In this document: piece by piece, positions 54,434 to 64,000 of the stretch
Position numbering within the stretch: position 1 is the stretch's first letter
How the letters are laid out: every line of letters begins with the position of its first letter
NCBI GenBank assembly: GCA_018857735.1
Contig: JABMCL010000119.1
Coordinates: forward strand, 1-64,000
Source of the DNA: Alviniconcha marisindica
Taxonomy: Eukaryota; Mollusca; Gastropoda; Provannidae
Direction: 5' to 3'
DNA length: 64,000 nucleotides
Program-made: the position numbers and the translations under genes
The notes under the pieces: generated by a model
Seen by the model: the letters and a program-made list of their open reading frames with translations, nothing else
Told to the model about the DNA's origin: nothing
The model's database searches: none

Positions 54434-54796
54434 ATTGCTGATCCTTGGCGATTTCAAGGGACATCATTCTATCAACTGGTATTTTTATGGGTTTCCACGA
54501 TGGCTCAGGGGAATTGCCTTCTTCGGCTTCAGCTCTCCATTCTCTCTGTTTAGTTAGTTCAGAAATTATGGTTTATGGCCACTGTCTTGTGACTTTGCAA
54601 CTCACAATTAATTAACGTTAAAATCTTAACTAATTCCCCTAAAGACCGGTGAATTTCACAATCTGTGCACCCACGTCGTTTAATTATAAAGTGTGGTAGC
54701 ACGACAGGACAGGGTCAGTCAAGGCCGCGGCGGCGGATCAGTGGATGCCGTGTGTGTGTGTGCGTGCGCGCGCGGCGCGCGCGCGCGCGCGCGTGC

Positions 54797-54841
<45 letters not shown>

Positions 54842-54846
54842 TGTGC

Positions 54847-54877
<31 letters not shown>

Positions 54878-56570
54878 GCATGGTCTGGCTGTGTCTATGT
54901 GCGGTGTGGCAGCTCGCAACTCCCACCCCAACCCGCTCTGCAAAAACTGAGACTGAAGAACTTAAAACTGAGAAGGAAAAGGGCAAAGCCGCAGCAACAC
55001 TGTCACTGAACCTAGTGACCCGAAACACACAAGTGACATTGGTTACTCAGTGAATTGTGAGGGACTGACAAAATGAAGTCACTGCACGAGACAGTGTCCA
55101 CAGACCTCAACGGCTTTTGAAGAGACCGACTGAGACTCAGTGAGGAGAGCCGCCGGACGGCCGCGGAATCGAACCAAAGTGTGCTCAATAAATACAGTCA
55201 GTGTATTCGCAACATAGTCATCTTTGGTGTGCTTCGAAGGGCTGCTTTTTTTTCTTTCTTTTCAAGGGGTGCTTCTTCTAGGGAGCTTTCTCACTTAGGC
55301 CTTCTTCTTAGAGGTTTTATTGTTGTGGGCACACCGTAGGGCTCCTCACTCAGTTTCTCTTCTGATTATCACTTGGCTTTTCAGTGTGTGGCTTTTTCTT
55401 GGCGCCGCTGTCTCCCGGCGGCTACGGCCGCCCGGCAGCCGGTCGGCCTAGTCTTCTAATTAGTGGTACTGTTCAACTTGGTACTTAGTATACGACTCCT
55501 TCCTCAGTCTGTGCTGAGTGTTTCTTTTTCAGGTCTTGTTCAGTGACGCCATCTTCCACCCAGCTCTTTTTCTGTCAAGTGTTGTTCTTTCAGTTAACTT
55601 GACATTTCGTGAGTGGCTCCTAGTCAGTCTTCTCATAGTAGGCTTTCTCCGACCGACCGGGCATAGGCGACATGTGTCAGCCTGTGGCCGGGTGATTTCA
55701 TTTGTAAACAGGTAGTAAACAGACTCAAGAACCCCGCCTAGTCCCTCCACACTACGACTGTTTCGCCCGGAGGAGTCAACTGCTTCCCTCAAGGGCCCGA
55801 GGGGTCCGCGGCCGCGATTCCCTGTAAGAAAAAACTTGACGACCTGCTCATTCAGTGACTCGACAAGACGTCACTTGTCTGTGCACATCTTGCCCGGCTC
55901 TCAGTGGGTCCTCTTCTTGGTGGATCTGTTCTTGTTAGCACTTTCGCTCCTTCATCTGTTCTGACTGCCTTTTTAGTCTCTTCAAGTTTGGGGCCGTAGT
56001 CCACGAGCTGTTCTTCGTGGTTCGGCCGAGTGTTCTCCGTAACGGCCGGTGCTTTAAAGGGATGCTTTTGCTTTTGGATGCTTCTTTTAAGGCTCTTGTT
56101 GTCTCAAGTTGTTTTGCCTGCGCATTAGAACTAATAAAAGCTGTGTCCTGTGAAAAAATGAGTGAAAATGTTGGCGTCTATCTAGATGACTGAAAGAATG
56201 CCGCGACTGACTCTCATTGTCTACTCAGTCTGCCAGATTTGTTAATCTAACTTCTAAGTGAATTATAGTAGTTACATACAATCATCGACAGAACACCCTC
56301 TATTAATTTTGCCTGATTGGAAGCGGTTAAAGGCGAGAGAAACTTGAGACGGAACTCATGACAATTCTAAACCATGATACAAAAAGCAACAGCGGACAAG
56401 ATTTGAGACTGTGGAAAATCAGTGTAATTTATTCATGAACTTCAGAAATGGCACAGAGCAATACAACATATCAAACTGTCAAACAAGCAAGCATGTGAGC
56501 GGAGATGGGGTTAAGTACCAAAAACAAAACGACAAACAAAAAACATGCCCTTGCCCGGCGAAACAGAAGA
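54434..56570. other. Region between the two C6orf89-like copies
   Basis: A TG/CG/TCTG microsatellite lies at 54747-54873. From about 54900 to 56160 the DNA is CpG-richer and not shared with the other copy. It contains degenerate CTTCTT..AGG repeats (55240-55340, 56045-56110), CAATAAATA near 55187, AATAAAA at 56131 and a CpG cluster at 55400-55445. This could be the promoter side of the intact copy, or an LTR-like insertion; neither could be established. Confidence 0.35.
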
Positions 56571-56867
56571 TATATATACAAAAACTAGCACAGGTCCAGT
56601 GCGATGCTTACGTGGTCTTGATGTACACAAAGTAACAATTAAACGCTGACTTTCGGTTTCAACAATACTGTGGAAAGAACATTAATTTATCAGTGCAGTA
56701 AGAGATGCAACAGTCTGCTTTCGTTCAGTAGCAAGTTTTTTTTCTTCTTCTCCCCTCTCATGCGGCATCCCGCTTTCTCCCTCAGAAACGGTTCAGAAGT
56801 CTCTTGGAGTGATGTAGCCCAGAAAGCTAATGCTGATGTTCTCCCCAACAGGCTAACCGTGGCCGTG

Positions 56868-57212
56868 TAGATGTCAGAGTTGTACGTCACTGCAACAGAT
56901 GGCAGAGTTGTACGTCACTGCAACAGATGGCAGAGTTGTACGTCACTGCAACAGATGTCAGAATTGTATGTCACTGCAACAGATGGCAGAGTCGTACGTC
57001 ATTGCAACAGATGTCAGAGTTGTACGTCACTGCAACAGATGGCAGAGTTGTATGTCACTGCAACAGATGTCAGAATTGTATGTCACTGCAAAAAGTGTCA
57101 GAGTTGTACGTCACTGCAACAGATGTCAGAGCTGTTCGTCACTGCAACAGATGTCAGACTGAGTTGTACGTCACTGCAACGAATGTCAGAGTTGTATGTC
57201 ACTGCAACACAA
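56868..57212 (-). repeat. 28 bp exon-6-acceptor minisatellite in the duplicate gene
   Basis: Twelve units of (minus strand) ATCTGTTGCAG|TGACGTACAACTCTG, homologous to the nine-unit array at 47013-47262. One unit has lost the acceptor (CTTTTTGCAG variant) and one has a small insertion. The exon-side unit is the exon 6 start. Confidence 0.95.
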
Positions 57213-57310
57213 GAGGGCGAGAAGTGGGTCTGGGTGTGCAAACGGTCTTCCAGTCGCCAACATTATCATTTCTCTATCATAGTGTACGCCTTCAACTTGC
57301 TACTGGCTGG

Positions 57311-57338
57311 GGGGGAGGGGGGGGGGGGGGGGGGGGAC
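57311..57338. repeat. G run
   Basis: Almost uninterrupted G; the intact copy has only a short AGGAGGGGGGGAGG at the equivalent place (about 47380-47392). Confidence 0.9.
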
Positions 57339-58379
57339 TAATACCGTGGCAAGAGAAACTGAGGTTCTTGCTGGGAGTATACATAATAAATTATGCTGGA
57401 AGTGTACACAATTTGTTGGAAGTATACATAACTGCAATCAGTCCAAAGGGGTCAGTTCAGTCAAGCAATGGCTATAATCAAGTCTTTAACGACACACTGA
57501 CTAATAAAAACGGCCTAGTAAGTAAGTTGGTGTTTTACGCCCAGTCAACCAGTGGGATTATATCAGGGTGATTAAGAACGGCCTAGCATAGTGTGACCAG
57601 TTCATTTAAATTTTAACTGAACAGAATTTAAAGGAGAACGAATGCAAACAAGTAGCACGGGGCCTATAAACAGGAATGGAATAAAGGACACAAAGCTCGA
57701 TGTCCGGACCCGTTTGTCAAATGATGCCGTTTTAAAGTTGCAAAAAAACACGACCTTGAGTGCTGTTATTTTGTGTCCAGCAATCGGCAAATACATCACC
57801 AACCGATCTTTTTTTCCCACTCTCCATTCTTTTTAAAAAAAAAAAAAAAAAAAAAAGGACCAACATCAGTGGCTGTGCTTAGAGGAGCTCAAATTTGAAG
57901 CAAGAATGCTCTCGGGCCAGCTAGCGTCTTTGCTTTGCTTCCCCTTTAAATGAAGCACCCTGAATAAACGTCTGTAGGTACTGACACCAACTGGCACAGT
58001 TCAGATTCAGATTATGTTGAAACAAGCTCAGAATGACACTCACGTATGTCTCCTGCGTGGAGCGTGACTGACCAGGACGGGAGAGCACTCTTCGTGGCAC
58101 ATGTCCGCAGGAGTAAGCTCCACCTCCTTTGACCCCCAGCCCTGCTCGTACCAGCTGAACGAACCGATTGGACCCTGTGCCTGAACGGAAAACAAAGTAG
58201 ACAAAATTAATGATGTGTGTTACCCCTTGCCACTTGCGCAGCCGCATTCCGTCTTCTAATATTGATTAAGTAGTACCCAAAAATTACCAATCATTATGAG
58301 CTAAACTGAAATAGAATGGGTCAAAACCCAAAACCACACCTTTTCTCGCGAACTCTAGAATGTTGCAGTAGGTCATCAA

Positions 58380-58610
58380 AAGTTCACTCCACAGAGATAA
58401 ATGCAAGGTACATAAACTCCAGTAGAGGTATGTCTTCAACTTTGTACCTTTTGTTTATTCGCATGCCAGGCGAGAGTTTCCGTAGGTGACGGACTTACGT
58501 CTTTGTTGTTGTGTTTTATGACGTCATTTGAGCTCTAATTAACTCCCTTATGCGTTGATTCTGCACGAGCGCTCTGGGCCTTATTCTGTTTGACTAACAG
58601 CATGGTAAGA
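58380..58610 (-). mobile_element. Dispersed repeat shared with 34381-34550
   Basis: Reverse-complement blocks AATAAGGCCCAGAGCGCTCG, GGGAGTTAATTAGAGCTC, CAACAACAAAGAC and CTCGCCTGGCATGCG match the intron 6 repeat of MSTO1 in order. Confidence 0.75.
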
Positions 58611-58761
58611 ATCAGACGAATTTAAAACTATCCAACGACCAAGCTCTTTGGTTGCAAACAAGAAAAGCCGACGACAGCATTCACTTCACCAGGACTGCGG
58701 GAATGACTGTGTCGCTGCGAACATCGAGAAGAAGAAACCATCCAAAATGTGTTTCAGATTG

Positions 58762-58807
58762 AGTGAAACACACACCACACACACACCCCACCCCACACCC
58801 CACACAC

Positions 58808-58838
<31 letters not shown>

Positions 58839-58935
58839 GGCACTCACGCGCGCGCGCGCGCACACACACACACACACGCACGCGCACACACTGACACACA
58901 CACGCGCACGCTCGCACGCGCACACACTGTAACAC
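58762..58935. repeat. CA/CG microsatellite
   Basis: Compound CA array with a CGCGCG core at about 58848-58860. Confidence 0.9.
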
Positions 58936-59299
58936 ACACAAACACAAACGACACACACCAAAACCAAAACAAACAACAACAAAAACAGTCCTCGCAGTTT
59001 TCCTATGGCAACACCTCGATCCATTACTCCAAGCAACATTGCAGCAAGAAAATGGTTTTGATCCTACAGCCCTACAGCCGAAGTACAAGATCAGTGCGTC
59101 GGTCGAGCCCCAACCCCCTCACCAAGAGCAGTAAAGGCGACTTACCAATTCAAAAGTCTTGGACTTGGGCCCTGTAATGAAAATGTGTTTCCTCAGTGAC
59201 GGCTGGGAGCGCGCTCCAAAGAAGTGAGGTCTGTGGAACACCTTTCGCACGAGGTGGCTTGTGGATGCCAGTTTAGACACCCTGCAGAGATGCCGGGAT

Positions 59300-59520
59300 G
59301 GGAAATGAATAATAATGAAGGGGTTTTCCATAGCGCCCTTCTTCCACGTAAGGTGGGCACCCTGAGTGCTGTACAGTAAAATTATGTGAATAACACTGAC
59401 AGCAATAGTCGCACAGACACGCATGCACTACACGCAGTCACAAACACATACCGTGCCACACACACACACAGACAGAAAGACTCACACTATGGGGGGGGGG
59501 GGGGGGGGGGGGGGGGGGAC
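59300..59520. mobile_element. ATAAT-headed SINE-like repeat and G run
   Basis: AATAATGAAGGGGTTTTCCA, then a block ending GTGCTGTACAGTAAAATT, as in intron 3 of the intact copy (49985-50055), so it predates the gene duplication. It is followed by a CA tract and a G run at about 59492-59518. Confidence 0.6.
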
Positions 59521-60600
59521 AATGCTGTAAAATTAAAAAAAGACAGACAGCTTATAAATAGTTATTGAAAGTTACTGAACAGGTGAATTTAGTGGGCAGC
59601 TTAAAAGAGGACGAAGAATCAGAATGGCAGAGTGTTGTAAGGCAAACTGTTCCAAACATGCGGGCAAATGTAAGAAAACGACCTTTCGACAACTATTTGT
59701 GTTGACAGGCGGGGGTGACAAAGGTACAGATATACGACTGAAGCTGTGGCTCACAACGCTGCTCATTAATTGTGAAACCTAACACTCGGGGTCAGCCGGC
59801 TCCCTCTCTTCCAACTCGGTCTTACCGAACTGTTTGGTTGTCAGCGTTCCTGTCGACGTTTTGGCGGCTACAGACGATGCCACTGAATAAGGACAAGGTC
59901 CAGTAGCTTCTGATCGCAGCCAGTTACCAATGTATTCTTCTCCGAAGTGTAGTTATAATTGAGAAGGATTTTTTCTCTCTTTTTTTCTCTCGATGCTTTC
60001 AGATACGTAGCAAAAGTCATCGCCGTTGGATTTGCTCAGAAAAAGTGACCTAAACTGCTCGTGTAAAATACTCAAACCGGATCACAGACTCCAAACATCG
60101 GTCTACAGCATCCTTCCTCCAACCACAGCCATTTCTTTTTCTCAGTTCTTCTTTCGTACAGTGTCCAACTTCAACACTCTGAAGACGGACCCTTTGAGTG
60201 CACCCTGGGTTATTTTCGTGTTTATATAATCCGCCGAACTCTGACATGGACTGCATGATCTTTAACGTGCGTAAGAGATCTTTTTGCATGCGTACAATAT
60301 ACACAGGGACCTCAGTTTATGCGGGTCTCTTCCGAAGGACTACTGTAGAGTGTCTGCGCAGAACTGACTCCGAAAAATCTCAGGGCGGCGCAAAGCCGCA
60401 CGTAATGGTCACCCATCCATTTGGTGACCACGCTCAATCGTGCCATGTCGACAGCGAGTACTCTCTGCACCACTGACTCCCCTATAAACTAGACCGCACA
60501 CTTACTGCCGCCTGTAAACTGCTGTGAGCCTATTTGTTATTCCCATAGTGTTGGAACGGCCGGTGATAGTTATTTCTTCGCCTAGGCCGATCCCCTTTAA

Positions 60601-60823
60601 CCCCTTCACTGCACAAGCCTGTAACATTTCCGGGCTAAAAGATGCACGCACGCGTCTGCAAACAGTATATTTTCCAGGTCCTATAACAAATCAACTTTCA
60701 GTTCTGTGGGTTTTGATGCTAAACCTTTCAAGTGTAATGCGAAAAAGAAAAATGCTTCAGGATTTGAAATATCACTCCTTCAGTTACTGGTCGTTTTCAA
60801 GTGACATTATGGCAATGAAAAGG
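60601..60823. mobile_element. 223 bp TTAA MITE, second copy of the piggyBac-like family
   Basis: Flanked by TTAA at 60597-60600 and 60824-60827. The start CCCCTTCACTGC matches the inverse of the 3' end of the 38094-38308 copy. Its own 3' end (GGCAATGAAAAGG) has diverged. Internal blocks GGGCTAAAAGATGC, TATTTTCCAG and TGGTCGTTTTCAAGTG are shared. Confidence 0.8.
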
Positions 60824-61634
60824 TTAATGTACATGCACTTCAGCATGTAGTCACATACCAGAAAAAAATAAAAGTCCGGCTGAGCAGTCAGCTTGGCGGC
60901 AGCATCTTCCTCCATCAAGTCTTTAACGTGTGCAGCCCACTCGAGGTCCGTTGTCACGCCCTGCATGGGCAGCTTCAGTGACGAACGGATTGTTGGACAG
61001 GATGCTCTGGAAGGTTTCCAGGCTCTCGTTCCTCCTTTTACCCTGGACGGGAGCAAACGGAAAAGCGGCGCTTTTTCCCCATTCTTTTTTTTAAACTTTT
61101 CCTTCAACACAATCCAAATGCTCATAAACTTGAGGCTCAACGAGGCTGGCGAGCAAAAGGGACAAGGGAACAGGCTAGATACGGAGCATCTGAATCCGAT
61201 GAACAAAAGATAATGAACAAAAACATCCAGTGCCGTACTGACACAGAGTACCACAAGTCAAAAACTGACGAAAAATTCGCAGCTGCCCTTCAGACTGGTA
61301 ACCATTAAGGTAAAGTTGGTTACCAAAGTAAACCGGCGTGGTTTTCTGTCCTCGATTTGGCAAGTTTCAAATCAAGATTGTCACTGTTCTTAATTTATTG
61401 CACATCATTCGTAGTACAGAATTCAAGTGCAGGTATTGCAAAAACGTAATTGGGTCTGACGCAAATTTAATTACTTCATTTTTCACAGCTTTCAAGGCCT
61501 TAAAAATGGTAGATCATTAAATTCCCCCAACTTTCAAAGGCGACTGCAGGAACCCTGGTCTACATTTAAACAGCAACAGAAGAAGCAAACACCCAAAGTC
61601 ACTTCACGCCGCACATAGTTTGCACTTGCCTCTT

Positions 61635-61782
<148 letters not shown>

Positions 61783-61954
61783 TTAAACGTGTTTTGTTTT
61801 TACGTTGGAGGTTTCGCTGTTGTGAATACGCTTCGAGTCATTGCACTGTATGCATGGGAAGGCTTTTACAGTCCAAAACTCGAAAGTAGAGGGCAGGTTC
61901 TTCCAGCACGCACTAAGGCAGGACTTTGAACAGATGACGCCGGTTGCTGTGACT

Positions 61955-61956
61955 AC

Positions 61957-62000
<44 letters not shown>
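61955..62000. repeat. TA/TG microsatellite
   Basis: A TATATATA run passes into a TG run. Confidence 0.9.
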
Positions 62001-63165
62001 TATGAATCCAGCCGACCGGGCAGGCCTTGACAAAGCCCTCATAGGCGAAAATTAGGAATACACATTTTGTTTGTTTGTTTGTTAAAAAAGAAAAAGAAAA
62101 AAAAAGAACCAGGACATGCTTGGACTGTTGTTACACGTTCTCTCTCTATATATCTATATATCTATTTATCAGATGTCTACCCGTCAGAAGTTTACGACAA
62201 GCCCAGTCTAGGATGACAACCTCCAAGCGCTGCTTTACAACATCCTTCCTCCAACCACTGCCATAACTGCTTACACCACAGGTCTCCGAAAAATGTCAGA
62301 TAACTGACACTTTGGTGCTCAAATAGCAGTAAGTTTGTAACAGCGACAACTCAAATTGTATCAAGTTTTTTTGTTTTGTTTTTAATAACCGTCCACATTG
62401 CTTACGCCATCACAAATTAAACGAAACGACACAGCAGCTTACAAAGTATATCATTACCTTGAACAGCAGAGGCTCAGTGAAGACAACATTGTGCAGCGGG
62501 CCTTGTTTGGGACTTCCTGGGAAGAACTGTGTCACAGTCGTCACGGCACTGCACAGCCCACATACATGGCCACCCAGCAGTGTGTTTTTGTCAAACAGGG
62601 GATTATACATGACGCAGTCTTCCATGAAATTGTCTGGAAAAAAGAATGCGATATTAGTTCCAAACAAGTGTTTCCAGCATTACCCATCCATTGGCCGCTC
62701 TTATGTCTTATACTAAAAACATGGACATGGAACCTTTAACTATGCACATTGAAAAAAATGTTTCTGACACGAAAACAGCGTAGCTCAGTCAAAAACAGAG
62801 AAGTGGCTTAGCTCTCCATCTTATTCATCGTTTTTCACTGTTTAACTAGCTTCATAAAGGGGATTACCCCAAAAATTCGTATGCTGTATTTTGTCATGAT
62901 AAATAGCGTTCTTTTCAACCTTTTACGTATTTGGATCTATGCACATTAATCTTAGTGCATGAATCGACTGACGTGCAAACAGTTCCTCACACAGTCTTGA
63001 CTACCTGGGTGGGGGTCGAACCGGCCTTCACTATACTAGAAGCTTTTTTACTGGATTTCAGCACTGCTGATTTTGGTCGTTATGTTATGGCCACTGTCGT
63101 CGATTTGCTATGCACGTGCACACATGCATATGTGTGTGTGTACATTTGCACGGAGAGTGAGTGAG

Positions 63166-63169
<4 letters not shown>

Positions 63170-63249
<80 letters not shown>

Positions 63250-63267
63250 TGTGTGTGTGTGTGTGGT

Positions 63268-63310
<43 letters not shown>

Positions 63311-63500
63311 GTGTTACTGTGACGTGTGTATGTGTGTGTGTGTGCCGGTGTGTTACTGTGACGTGTGTATGTTGTGTGTGTGTGTGTGTGTGTGACGTGT
63401 TATGTGTGTGTGTGTGTCGGTGTCACTGCGACGTGTGTGTGTGCCGGTGTCACTGCGACGTGTGTGTGTGTGCGCTGGGGGTGGGGGGGGGGGGTATACT
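63170..63500. repeat. GA/TG microsatellite next to exon 1 of the duplicate gene
   Basis: A GA run (63171-63200), a long TG run (63201-63310) and TG units interspersed with GGTGT.ACTG.GACG end about 65 bases from the exon 1 donor. The intact copy has a TG array in the equivalent place (53838-53975). Confidence 0.9.
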
Positions 63501-64000
63501 GTTAGCTCTCAGCATGCACTTAGCCTACACTGACTGACTGACTTTACAAAATAAATGAAATTTACCATACATGTTGAAGATGTCGTGGAGTGGTGTGGCC
63601 GCAAGACGAACAGTTCGGAAGATCGGATACAACAATGGCCGCATAAGCTGACCGACGCGCTGATCAATCCGTTCATTCTGCAAGGCTTGGGTTCCCACAC
63701 CCACCAAAATCACCATCACGCCGACGACCCGAAGGAGGATCCGCAGTTTGGGCCACCATTTGCGAGCAAAATATTTCAGACGTGTCATTTTGGAGCCCTT
63801 TGGAAGGTCCTTGGGGTCAACCGAGAAGGCCCGTTGGATGCATTCCTTGATGTCTTCGTCGTTAAGACCCCAGTCCTTGCCCAGTTTCTTCAAGTCAGAG
63901 GCATTTTCGCGAAAATATTCCAGAATTTCTGCAACTTCCCTGTCTATATTTACGACGCAGTTTTTGGCGGAGGGCTTCATTCTGAACAACTTGTACTGAT

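Noticed and set aside
54434..54457. Upstream start of the C6orf89-like gene at 54457
   Set aside because: That codon is TTG; the upstream ATGATG is in another frame. The ATG at 54433 is the first in frame and begins the segment conserved in the duplicate.
55050..55215. Solo LTR ending CAATAAATA...TTCGCAACA
   Set aside because: The end resembles an LTR but no matching start, target duplication or second copy could be found in the window.

Overview
This is nuclear DNA of an animal, most likely a mollusc and plausibly a gastropod. Genes are split by short-exon GT-AG introns, CA/TG microsatellites are everywhere, tRNA-headed SINEs and TIR elements are scattered between and within genes, and the three recognisable families (misato, 6-pyruvoyl-tetrahydropterin synthase, C6orf89/BRAP) are animal genes. 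The species is an inference.

Layout. 1-3.5 kb: a decayed chitinase fragment (CBM14 exon plus two GH18 exons, premature TGA), flanked by two copies of a ~0.45-0.6 kb direct repeat. 3.6-9.5 kb: repeat-derived DNA with an interlocked inverted repeat and degenerate tandem arrays. 10-13 kb: CpG-richer DNA with a promoter-like block. 13-15.2 kb: mostly microsatellite. 16.4-20.8 kb, minus strand: a complete six-exon PTS gene (155 aa). 21.7-24.6 kb: a 2.8 kb TIR element. 26.7-43.8 kb, plus strand: a complete fourteen-exon misato gene (MSTO1, 576 aa) with a second TIR element in intron 2. 46.9-54.4 kb, minus strand: a complete six-exon C6orf89-like gene (366 aa). 56.8-64 kb: a tandem duplicate of that gene, frameshifted in three exons and probably a pseudogene. 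PTS and MSTO1 are divergent; MSTO1 and the C6orf89-like gene are convergent. No functional link between the neighbours is evident.

The most unusual signal is a recurring type of minisatellite that contains a real exon edge. At MSTO1 exon 11, MSTO1 exon 14 and exon 6 of both C6orf89-like copies, the authentic 3' splice site with the first bases of the exon is one unit of a tandem array, so up to a dozen near-identical decoy acceptors precede the real exon. Exon 4 of the intact C6orf89-like copy has a simple acceptor duplication, and the stop-codon end of MSTO1 is tandemly repeated through the following ~0.9 kb. MSTO1 intron 5 holds ten more acceptor-like units. Several foldback sequences (3.7, 16.3, 17.6, 34.5, 40.5 and 41.7 kb) add to the picture of local duplication and inversion. 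Exon coordinates were assigned by eye from reading frame, splice consensus and remembered family sequence; no database search was run.
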